From NCBI GenBank assembly GCA_022710245.1, contig JAKLHH010000600.1, positions 1 to 5,505 of the forward strand: DNA of 5,505 nucleotides, read 5' to 3'. The notes under the pieces are model-generated. The model made no database searches, was not told the DNA's origin, and was given only the letters and a program-made list of their open reading frames with translations. The position numbers were made by a program, and so were the translations under genes. This DNA comes from Myxococcota bacterium (GTDB lineage: Bacteria > Myxococcota > Polyangia > GCA-2747355 > JAKLHH01). The first letter of the stretch is position 1, and each line of letters begins with the position of its first letter. Positions 1 to 5,251 of this stretch are shown piece by piece.

Positions 1-161
1 CCGAGCTCGCCGGGACCGCTGGCCGCCTCGCCGAGCTCGCCGGGACCGCTGGCCGCCTCGCCGAGCTCGCCGGGACCGCTGGCCGCCTCGCCGAGCTTGC
101 CGGGACCGCTGGCCGCCTCGCCGAGCTCGCCGGGACCGCTGGCCGCCTCGCCGAGCTCGCC
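1..161. repeat. 30-bp tandem repeat array, five full copies plus a partial sixth
   Basis: Five consecutive 30-bp units start at 1, 31, 61, 91 and 121, and an 11-bp partial unit starts at 151. Each begins CCGAGCTCGCCGG. The copies are identical except for one C-to-T change at position 98 in the fourth. The array touches the window edge, so its true copy number is unknown. The period is a multiple of three, so it can be read as a decapeptide repeat in any frame. Near-identity of copies suggests recent expansion or homogenisation, as in a minisatellite. Confidence 0.97.
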
Positions 162-213
162 TGATGGCTCGGCGCGCGGCGAGCCGGGCGATGGAGGCTC
201 GAGCGGGAAGTGA
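1..213 (+). CDS. Possible C-terminal end of a protein with a Pro/Ser/Ala decapeptide-repeat tail (partial)
   Basis: Read from base 1, the frame is open to a TGA at 211-213. It encodes five copies of a decapeptide (PSSPGPLAAS, with Ser to Leu in copy 4) and then a 20-residue Gly/Ser/Asp tail that ends in SSGK. Third positions are mostly G or C both in the repeat and in the tail beyond it, as expected for coding sequence in this genome. A small inverted repeat (GCCGC-GA-GCGGC, 214-225) follows the stop. Against this: all three forward frames are open through the array. The frame starting at base 3 reads (ELAGTAGRLA)n, stops at 162-164, and makes the only substitution synonymous. No start or folded domain is visible, so the function is unknown and the coding status open. 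Confidence 0.35.
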   Translation, partial: PSSPGPLAASPSSPGPLAASPSSPGPLAASPSLPGPLAASPSSPGPLAASPSSPDGSARGEPGDGGSSGK

Positions 214-238
214 GCCGCGAGCGGCGCCGTCCCCGTCG

Positions 239-371
239 GTGCCCCGCCCCTCGACGGTCTCGCTCGCGCCCTCGGTGACGCGCCCCTCGACGGTCTCGAC
301 GGTGCCCTCGGGTGACGCGCCCCTCGACGGTCTCGCCCGCGCCCTCGGGCGACGCGCCCCTCGACGGCGCC
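239..371. repeat. Imperfect 36/37-bp tandem repeat upstream of the cobyrinate synthase gene
   Basis: The core CGCCCCTCGACGGTCTCG occurs at 245-262, 281-298 and 318-335, and a shortened version (CGCCCCTCGACGG) at 355-367. Spacings are 36, 37 and 37 bp. The spacer is a variable GCGCCCTCGGGTGA-like segment. Unit lengths that are not multiples of three argue against coding. Open frames through it give Arg/Pro/Ser-rich low-complexity products. It shares no obvious unit with the 30-bp array. Together with that array it fills most of the 428 bases before the first complete gene; I see no convincing promoter in the remainder (372-413). Confidence 0.85.
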
Positions 372-413
372 CCCTCCGCTCGGCCATGATTGATCCACGA
401 TGACGCACACCGC

Positions 414-420
414 GAGGAGG
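414..420 (+). promoter_or_regulatory. Shine-Dalgarno that sets the GTG start of the cobyrinate synthase gene
   Basis: GAGGAGG lies 8 nt upstream of the in-frame GTG at 429-431. The reading frame can be extended to a TTG at 390, but no ribosome binding site precedes that, and the extra 13 residues fall outside the conserved domain. The GTG is therefore the preferred start. Confidence 0.8.
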
Positions 421-428
421 GCCCGACC

Positions 429-1856
429 GTGACCAGCGCAGCCACACCGACCGTGGCCCCGCGGCTCCTCGTCGCGGGCAACGCCGGCGACGCGGGCAAG
501 ACGCTGGTCAGCCTCGCGCTCGTCGCGGCCTGGCGCGCGGAGGGGCTGCGGCCGGCGGTGTTCAAGAAGGGGCCTGACTACATCGACGCCGCCTGGCTCA
601 CGCGCGCCGCCGGGGCGCCCTGCCGCAACCTCGACAGCTACCTGCAGGAGGCGCCGGTGCTGCTCGAGTCCTTTCGGCGCCACGCCTCGCCGACGCTCAA
701 CGTGGTCGAGGGAAACCGCGGACTCCTCGACGGAGTCGACCTGGAAGGCACGCACAGCTCCGCGGCGCTGGCGCGCCTGCTGGCGGCTCCCGCCGTCCTG
801 GTGGTCAGCGCCAGCAAGGTCACGCGCACGCTGGCGGCGACGGTCCTCGGCTGCCGCCGCCTGGAGCCCGAGCTCGACCTCGCCGGTGTGATCCTCAACC
901 GCGTGGGCGGAGCGCGGCACCTGGCGCTGGCGCGTCGGGCAGTGGAGGAGCTTGCGGGCGTCCCTGTCCTCGGCGCCCTGCCGCGCCTCGAGGGCGAGCT
1001 GCTCCCCGGACGTCACCTCGGCCTGCTGCCGCCCGAGGAGCACCCGGAGGGAGACGCATTGCTCGCACGGCTCGCCGGCCTCGCCGGCCAGCACCTCGAC
1101 CTGCCGCGGCTCCTCGCCCTGGCGCGCGCCGCGCCGCCGCTCTCCGCGCAACCGCGCCCGGCCGCCGCTGCCGCCGCCCCGCCGAGCTCGCCGGCCGCGA
1201 GCGCCACGCGGTGCCGGATCGGGGTCTTCCGGGACAGCGCCTTCACCTTCTATTACCCGGAGAACCTGGAGGCCCTCGAGCACGCCGGCGCCGAGCTGGT
1301 GTTCCTCTCGCCGCTCAACGCCAGCTCACTCCCCGAGGTCGACGCGCTCTACGTCGGCGGCGGGTTCCCGGAGACCCACGCGGCGCGCCTCGCGCAGGCC
1401 ACCGCGCTCCACGCAGCGGTGCGCGAGCAGGTCGCGGCGGGGCTCCCGGTCCACGCGGAGTGCGGCGGCCTCATCTTCGCTGCCCGCGCGCTCCATCACG
1501 AGGGCCGACGCTGGCCGATGGCGGGCGTCCTGCCCGTCGAGCTCGAGCTCTGCGCGAGGCCGCAGGGGCACGGCTACGTGGCGGCGCGCGTCGACCGGCC
1601 GAACCCGCTCTTCGCGGTGGGCGAGGAGCTCCGCGGCCACGAGTTCCACCACGCCCGCCTCCTCGGCGGCGCGCCGCCGGCGGAGGTGCCGAGCTGCCTC
1701 GCGATGCTGCGGGGGGTCGGCTGCGGCGGCGGGCGCGACGGGCTCCTGGCTGGCTCGCTGCTGGCCAGCTTCATGCACCTCCACGCGCTCGGCGCTCCGA
1801 GCTGGGCCCCGGCGCTGGTCGAGCGAGCGGTGCAGCACCGTGCGCGTCGTGGGTGA
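429..1856 (+). CDS. cobB/cbiA: Cobyrinate a,c-diamide synthase (CobB/CbiA family)
   Basis: This 475-residue protein should catalyse ATP- and glutamine-dependent amidation of the a and c carboxylates of a corrin precursor in cytoplasmic cobalamin synthesis. The N-terminal part is a BioD-like P-loop domain: GNAGDAGKT at 17-25, KKGPDYID at 46-53, NLD at 67-69 and VEGNRGLLDG at 93-102. A Pro/Ala-rich linker follows at about 232-260. The C-terminal class I glutamine amidotransferase domain has GGGFPE (310-315), the nucleophile Cys345 in HAECGG, GHEFHH (403-408) and FMHLH (448-452) with the likely catalytic His. Length and domain order match the family, so it looks intact. KKGPDYIDAAW and EGNRGL differ from the KVGPDYIDP and EGVMGL forms of classical CbiA, so a related tetrapyrrole substrate (for example siroheme, as proposed for DsrN) is possible. 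No other cobalamin gene is in view. No cobalamin riboswitch was recognised upstream. Confidence 0.9.
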   Translation: MTSAATPTVAPRLLVAGNAGDAGKTLVSLALVAAWRAEGLRPAVFKKGPDYIDAAWLTRAAGAPCRNLDSYLQEAPVLLESFRRHASPTLNVVEGNRGLLDGVDLEGTHSSAALARLLAAPAVLVVSASKVTRTLAATVLGCRRLEPELDLAGVILNRVGGARHLALARRAVEELAGVPVLGALPRLEGELLPGRHLGLLPPEEHPEGDALLARLAGLAGQHLDLPRLLALARAAPPLSAQPRPAAAAAAPPSSPAASATRCRIGVFRDSAFTFYYPENLEALEHAGAELVFLSPLNASSLPEVDALYVGGGFPETHAARLAQATALHAAVREQVAAGLPVHAECGGLIFAARALHHEGRRWPMAGVLPVELELCARPQGHGYVAARVDRPNPLFAVGEELRGHEFHHARLLGGAPPAEVPSCLAMLRGVGCGGGRDGLLAGSLLASFMHLHALGAPSWAPALVERAVQHRARRG

Positions 1857-1879
1857 GGCTGCTGCCGGCTTGCGCCGAC

Positions 1880-1906
1880 CCTCCCTGGCGCGAGCGCCTG
1901 GGGAGG
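1880..1906 (+). terminator. GC-rich hairpin after the cobyrinate synthase gene, possible terminator
   Basis: An inverted repeat begins 23 bases after the stop codon. CCTCCC (1880-1885) pairs with GGGAGG (1901-1906), and GGCG (1887-1890) with CGCC (1895-1898), separated by a T/T mismatch and one bulged G. There is no following T run, so it is not a classical intrinsic terminator. It could slow polymerase or protect a 3' end. The 165-bp gap it sits in suggests the next gene is transcribed separately, but I found no convincing promoter for it. Confidence 0.35.
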
Positions 1907-2021
1907 AGCAAGCCCTTCATCGCGGAGCGTCCGAAGGAGGAGCAGGGCAAATTCGCTGGCGAGGGCACCGCTCATGCGATAGCTTCTATGCCGCTCGGCG
2001 CGACCGCCGTGGAGGTAGACC

Positions 2022-2624
2022 ATGCACCGTCGCTGGTTGATCATCGTCGCTGTCGCCGCGGGGGTGAGCTCGATCGGAGGCACCTGTGGCTCGCCCGCCA
2101 CGGACTTCAACTACAAACGCCTGGCCAACCGCTGCCAGGGCAGCTTCCACCTCGAGTCAGGGGACGTCGTCCGGATCCATGTCTGGAACGAGCCGAACCA
2201 CAGCCGCGACGCCGTGCTGGTCCGCCCTGACGGCAAGATCTCGCTGCCGCTGGTGGGCGATCTGCAGGCCTCCGGACAGACCATCCGCGAGCTCGCGTCG
2301 CTGGTGCGGAGCAAGGTCGCCGCCTTCGTCCCCAACCCGCGCGTCGACGTCTCGCTCGTCACCGCCCGCAGCTACCAGATCTTCGTCATGGGCGAGGTGC
2401 GGACCCCCGGCACCTTCACTCCGCAGTCGCAGATCAACGTGCTGCAGTCGCTCTCGCTCGCCGGCGGCTTCACCGCCTTCGCCAAGCGCGATCGCATCGT
2501 GGTCATCTGGAACAGCCCCAAGGGCGAGGTCCGCATCCCCTTCGACTATGACGAGCTGCTGAAGGGCAACAACTCCGAGCAGAACATCCTCCTCTGCCGT
2601 GGCGACACCGTGATGGTGCCGTAG
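2022..2624 (+). CDS. Polysaccharide export protein, short Wza/GumB type
   Basis: This 200-residue envelope protein belongs to the outer-membrane polysaccharide export family, which forms periplasmic rings and the outer-membrane exit channel for capsule or exopolysaccharide. It starts at ATG with GGAGGT five bases upstream. Residues 1-22 are a signal sequence: HRR, then a hydrophobic stretch (about 5-18), then Cys22 in a weak lipobox (IGGTC), so lipidation is plausible but not certain. The Poly_export domain spans about 42-113, with ESGDVVRIHVW, RPDGKISLPLVGD and the NPRVDVSL strand. An SLBB-type domain follows (about 118-165), with VMGEVRTPGTF and LSLAGGF. The protein ends in CRGDTVMVP, the usual final strand. 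At 200 residues it resembles GumB (just over 200) rather than Wza (about 380), and it lacks a second SLBB domain and the membrane-spanning C-terminal helix. A glycosyltransferase gene follows 73 bp downstream, consistent with one polysaccharide operon. Confidence 0.88.
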   Translation: MHRRWLIIVAVAAGVSSIGGTCGSPATDFNYKRLANRCQGSFHLESGDVVRIHVWNEPNHSRDAVLVRPDGKISLPLVGDLQASGQTIRELASLVRSKVAAFVPNPRVDVSLVTARSYQIFVMGEVRTPGTFTPQSQINVLQSLSLAGGFTAFAKRDRIVVIWNSPKGEVRIPFDYDELLKGNNSEQNILLCRGDTVMVP

Positions 2625-2697
2625 GTCCTGGCCGGGCACCCCCGCAGCCAAGCGGCGTTGCCCCGAGGCCCGCTCCTTCGAGGAAGCAGCGTCTTCG

Positions 2698-4017
2698 ATG
2701 AACCCCCTCTCTCGCATGGGCGCGCTGCGCGGCGGCGCTGGTCCGCTCGCGCTGGTGGGCCGGCGGCCCGCGCGGCCGCCGAGGATCGGTCACCTGCTGA
2801 ACACGCTGGAGGTGAGCGGGCTCGCCAACGAGGTGACCGCCGCCTGTAACGGTCTGCTGCCCGGCGAGTTCCCCAGCGTCTGCCTCTGCCTCGATCAGCC
2901 CGGCGACCGCACCGGGCCCACGCGGCCGCAGGCGGAGCTCCACTCGCTCGAGCTCGCGCGCAGGCCCGCGTATCGGGTCGCCCAGGCGCTGGCGCAGGTG
3001 CTGCGGCGGGAGCGGATCGACCTCCTGCACACCCACGGCTGGCCGGTCTACCCGGTCGGGCTGGCGGCCGCGGCGCTCGCCCGCGTGCCGTGCCTGCTGC
3101 ACAGTGATCACTGGGGCTCACCGGGAGGCGACGAGGTCGGTGCGCTCTCGCTCGGCCGGTGGCTCACCACGCGCTTCCTCACCGGCACGCGCTACACCGC
3201 CGCGGCGCTCGCCCGCCGCGGCGTCCCGGCAGGGAAGATCGAGCTGGTGCGCGTCGGGGTGGACTGCGCGCGCTTCCGTCCCGGCCTGGGGCGCGAGGCC
3301 ACCCGGTCCGAGCTCGGCATCGGCGCGGGGCAGGTGGTGCTCGGCTCGGTGGGGCGCCTCAGGCAGGCGAAGAACTACGGCATGCTGATCGAGGCCGCGG
3401 CGCAGCTCCACGCCGAGGGAGTCGACCTGCGCTGCGTGCTCGTCGGCGACGGGCTCGAGGAGGACACGCTGCGCCTGCAGGCGAGCCAGCTCGGCATCGG
3501 CGGGCGCGTGCAGATCACCGGCTTCACGACCGAGATCCCCACCATGCTGGCGGCGATGGACGTCTTCGTGCTGCCATCGAACCTGGAGGGTGTGCCGCAC
3601 ACGCTGCTCGAGGCGATGGCGTGCGGCCTGCCGGTGGTGGCGACCAGCGTCGGCGGGACGCCCGAGCTGATCCGCGACGGGGAGAACGGGTTGCTCGTGC
3701 CCGCGGCCCGCCCGAGGATCCTCGCGCTGATCCTCAAGCAGCTGATCGAGAGCCCGGCGAGGCGCGAGGCGCTCGGCGCGCGGGCGCGGCGGTTCGTCGA
3801 GGAGCAGCACCGGGTCGAGCAGATGCTCGAGGACCTCGCGGGGGTCTACCGCTCGGCGCTCTCGCGTGTGTCGGCGCCCTTCGGGGCGTCGCGCTCCACC
3901 CAGAGCACATTGGAGGTGCGACCGAGGGCAAGCTTGGAGGTGGGACCGGAGGCCCACCCCTCAACCTTGCGCGAATTCGCGCAACCTTGGAGGGGGGACC
4001 CCACGTCTCCCCTCTGA
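2698..4017 (+). CDS. GT4-family glycosyltransferase with a probably acquired C-terminal tail
   Basis: A 439-residue GT-B fold retaining glycosyltransferase that should move a sugar from a nucleotide-sugar donor to a growing glycan at the inner face of the cytoplasmic membrane. The N-terminal domain starts at RIGHLLNTLEVSGLANE (29-45) and includes DLLHTHGW (108-115). The donor-binding half has GSVGRLRQAKNYGMLIEA (216-233), VLVGDG (247-252) and the E-x7-E motif Glu297...Glu305 in NLEGVPHTLLEAMACGLPVVAT. It resembles exopolysaccharide GT4 enzymes, including those of exosortase-linked loci, but donor and acceptor cannot be read. The start is uncertain: the nearest Shine-Dalgarno-like GAGGA (2680-2684) is 13 bases away, and Met7 (2716) is an alternative. 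The family core ends near Arg390; residues 391-439 are encoded by a UUCG hairpin region and the 53-bp repeat array, so they are unlikely to contribute to catalysis. It probably shares a transcript with the upstream export gene. Confidence 0.85.
   Translation: MNPLSRMGALRGGAGPLALVGRRPARPPRIGHLLNTLEVSGLANEVTAACNGLLPGEFPSVCLCLDQPGDRTGPTRPQAELHSLELARRPAYRVAQALAQVLRRERIDLLHTHGWPVYPVGLAAAALARVPCLLHSDHWGSPGGDEVGALSLGRWLTTRFLTGTRYTAAALARRGVPAGKIELVRVGVDCARFRPGLGREATRSELGIGAGQVVLGSVGRLRQAKNYGMLIEAAAQLHAEGVDLRCVLVGDGLEEDTLRLQASQLGIGGRVQITGFTTEIPTMLAAMDVFVLPSNLEGVPHTLLEAMACGLPVVATSVGGTPELIRDGENGLLVPAARPRILALILKQLIESPARREALGARARRFVEEQHRVEQMLEDLAGVYRSALSRVSAPFGASRSTQSTLEVRPRASLEVGPEAHPSTLREFAQPWRGDPTSPL
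3872..3891 (+). other. Strong UUCG-tetraloop hairpin at the end of the glycosyltransferase core
   Basis: CGGCGCCC (3872-3879) pairs with GGGCGTCG (3884-3891) across the loop TTCG. That is eight pairs, one of them G-U, closed by the very stable C(UUCG)G tetraloop. It lies five codons after the part of the gene that matches the glycosyltransferase family. This is where a 3' untranslated hairpin would sit if the original stop codon had been near 3868. No T run follows. Confidence 0.6.
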
Positions 4018-4137
4018 CCTTGCGCTGAATCGCGCAAGCTTGGAGGTGGGACCGGAGGCCCACCCCTCGATCTTGCCCTCGCGGGCAAGAGGCGCGGCGT
4101 GAGAGCAACGCCCTCTCCCGACCTTGCCCCGAGGTCG
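3905..4137. repeat. 53-bp tandem repeat of paired hairpins (partial unit plus four units)
   Basis: Units start at 3928, 3981, 4034 and 4085 (spacings 53, 53 and 51). A partial unit, 3905-3927, precedes them. The first 35 bases of units 1 and 3 (3928-3962 and 4034-4068) are identical; units 2 and 4 have diverged. Each unit has a proximal hairpin: GGTGGG/CCCACC (3939-3944 with 3953-3958; again 4045-4050 with 4059-4064), GAGGGG/CCCCTC (3990-3995 with 4009-4014), and GGCGT/ACGCC (4096-4100 with 4108-4112). Units 1 to 3 also have a distal palindrome: a perfect 18-bp one at 3967-3984, CTTGCGC/GCGCAAG (4019-4025 with 4032-4038), and TCTTGCCC/GGGCAAGA (4071-4078 with 4083-4090). It resembles a REP/BIME-like structured repeat but I do not recognise a named family. 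The first half lies inside the glycosyltransferase reading frame. Confidence 0.85.
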
Positions 4138-4145
4138 GCATTTTC
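4118..4145 (+). terminator. Candidate terminator after the glycosyltransferase and the hairpin array
   Basis: CCGACCT (4118-4124) pairs with AGGTCGG (4132-4138) around a 7-nt loop. Three bases later comes a short T run (TTTT, 4141-4144). This is the only hairpin in the gap with any T run, and it lies just before the promoter of the TPR gene, so it is the best candidate for the end of the polysaccharide transcript. The T run is weak, so termination may be partial. Confidence 0.4.
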
Positions 4146-4188
4146 CACGACCTCCTGACCTTCATGTTTCCAGGCTCTGGCGCCTTCT

Positions 4189-4217
4189 TTGACAAATCCC
4201 CCCGGAGTTGGAACAAT
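4189..4217 (+). promoter_or_regulatory. Sigma-70-type promoter for the TPR lipoprotein gene
   Basis: A perfect -35 hexamer TTGACA (4189-4194) is followed by a 17-bp spacer and AACAAT (4212-4217), which matches four of six bases of the -10 consensus. It lies in a locally less GC-rich stretch directly upstream of the TPR gene. Transcription starting near 4224 would give a leader of about 90 nt. Confidence 0.6.
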
Positions 4218-4271
4218 CACGACGCGCAGGAGAGAGTCTTGCTCTTGCTTCTGCGACGAGAGCCACGGGAC

Positions 4272-4298
4272 CACTGAGATCACTGAGACCACTGGCGA
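4272..4298. repeat. Three 9-bp direct repeats in the leader of the TPR gene
   Basis: CACTGAGAT (4272-4280), CACTGAGAC (4281-4289) and the degenerate CACTGGCGA (4290-4298) are adjacent. They lie between the predicted promoter and the ribosome binding site, in the expected 5' untranslated region. They could be a protein-binding site or a remnant of a simple intergenic repeat. Confidence 0.6.
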
Positions 4299-4304
4299 GA
4301 GAAC

Positions 4305-4310
4305 GGAGGA
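4305..4310 (+). promoter_or_regulatory. Shine-Dalgarno that sets the ATG start of the TPR gene
   Basis: GGAGGA lies five bases before the ATG at 4316-4318. The frame is open back to 4208, but that extension overlaps the promoter -10 region and would bury the signal peptide. The ATG at 4316 is therefore the supported start. Confidence 0.85.
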
Positions 4311-4315
4311 GCGCC

Positions 4316-5224
4316 ATGAAGCGCCTGACCGTAGTTATCTGCCTCTTCCTGGTGCCGGCCTGCGCGGGGATCACCTGCAACCAGAACCGGCACCGCGCGA
4401 TCCGCTACATGAACCAGGGCGTGAAGAAGTTCGCCGACGGTGTGCACGAGGCCGCGCTACGCGACCTGCAGGCCGCCGTGAAGGAGGATGACGACTTCGT
4501 CCTCGCGCACTACAACCTGGCGAAGGTCTACCAGGAGATGAAGCGCTGGGACGACGCGCAGCGCCACCTGAACCGCGTGGTCACCCTCGAGCCGAACGAC
4601 GCCCGCTACCACTACGATCTGGGGCTCTGCTACCAGAACCTGGACCGGCTCGACCTCTCGGTGAAGGAGTACGAGAAGGCGCTCTCCATCAACCCCAAGC
4701 TCTACGTCGCCCACTTCCGCATGGGCACCATCTACATGGCGACGGACAAGCCGAAGCAGGCCGACGAGGCGCTGCGCCGGGCCATCGAGATCAACCCGCG
4801 CTTCATCAAGTCCTTCGTCAAGCTCTCGCTCCTCTACCTCAACTACGATTACCCCGAGGCCGCCATGCAGGTGCTGCAGGCGGGCGTGCAGATCAACGAG
4901 GACAGCGGCGAGGCGCACAACATGCTCGGCGTCAGCTACCAGGCGCTGAAGCAGTACGACAAGGCGATCGCCAGCTTCAAGAAGGCGCTCGAGCTCAAGG
5001 GCGACCTGCACGACGCGGTCTACAACCTGGGCATGACCTACGCCGCAGCCGATCGGCACAAGGAGGCCTCGGAGATGCTCAACCGCTTCGTCAAGGCGGC
5101 CTCTGGCAAGGCGGACATCGACCCCGACTTCATCCGTGCGGCGAACGACAAGATCTCCGAGCTCAGCGGCGCCGAGACGGGCGGCGGCAGCGGACAGGAC
5201 GCGCCCCCCTCACGCGCTCCGTGA
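4316..5224 (+). CDS. TPR-repeat lipoprotein (seven tetratricopeptide repeats)
   Basis: A 302-residue secreted helical-repeat protein. Residues 1-15 form a short signal peptide (MKRLTVVICLFLVPA), with Cys16 in a lipobox-like LVPAC; Pro at -2 is unusual, so lipidation is likely but not certain. Seven contiguous TPRs in an unbroken 34-residue register run from about 29 to 266 (units near 29, 63, 97, 131, 165, 199 and 233). They carry the typical N-A-Y/A-A/P signature (for example AHYNLAKVYQEMKRWDDAQRHLNRVVTLEPND, split around residues 64-95). A 35-residue tail rich in Gly, Ser and Pro ends the protein. TPR superhelices bind peptides and scaffold complexes; no catalytic domain is present. TPR lipoproteins of this kind act in outer-membrane assembly, pili or exopolysaccharide secretion, and the upstream export and glycosyltransferase genes make the last possible. 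The gene has its own promoter, so co-function is inferred only from position. The frame ends at TGA just before the 3' satellite. Confidence 0.87.
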   Translation: MKRLTVVICLFLVPACAGITCNQNRHRAIRYMNQGVKKFADGVHEAALRDLQAAVKEDDDFVLAHYNLAKVYQEMKRWDDAQRHLNRVVTLEPNDARYHYDLGLCYQNLDRLDLSVKEYEKALSINPKLYVAHFRMGTIYMATDKPKQADEALRRAIEINPRFIKSFVKLSLLYLNYDYPEAAMQVLQAGVQINEDSGEAHNMLGVSYQALKQYDKAIASFKKALELKGDLHDAVYNLGMTYAAADRHKEASEMLNRFVKAASGKADIDPDFIRAANDKISELSGAETGGGSGQDAPPSRAP

Positions 5225-5251
5225 CATCGCTCCTCCCGCTCCACGCCTTCG

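Noticed and set aside
164..403. Open frame of 79 codons across the 30-bp and 36/37-bp arrays
   Set aside because: Arg/Ala/Pro/Ser-rich low-complexity product, no ribosome binding site, and most of its length is 36/37-bp repeat whose unit length is not a multiple of three.
390..428. TTG start extending the cobyrinate synthase by 13 residues
   Set aside because: No Shine-Dalgarno before 390, whereas GAGGAGG sits 8 nt before the GTG at 429.
1182..1194. Exact 13-bp match (CCGAGCTCGCCGG) to the 30-bp array unit inside the cobyrinate synthase linker
   Set aside because: Short GC-rich word in a Pro/Ala/Ser-coding linker; similar composition explains it without shared origin.
1957..1972. Sigma-54-like GG-N10-GC element upstream of the export gene
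   Set aside because: Only the TGGC and GC dinucleotide spacing match; the TT before GC is CC, and such matches are expected by chance in this GC-rich sequence.
952..2230. Long forward open frames overlapping the cobyrinate synthase in other frames
   Set aside because: Arg/Ser/Ala-rich products typical of shadow frames in very GC-rich coding DNA; no family motifs.
3905..4137. CRISPR array
   Set aside because: Units are contiguous 53-bp tandem repeats without unique spacers, and no cas gene is present.
3734..4292. Minus-strand open frames over the 53-bp array and the promoter region
   Set aside because: Low-complexity translations of the repeat, overlapping the glycosyltransferase and the promoter, without ribosome binding sites.
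4352..4375. Resemblance of the TPR signal-peptide DNA (CCGGCCTGCGCGGGGATCA) to a widespread intergenic repeat of the CCCGCCTGCGCGGGAATGA type
   Set aside because: The stretch is in frame with a good ribosome binding site, signal peptide and lipobox Cys; the match is partial and there is no second arm.
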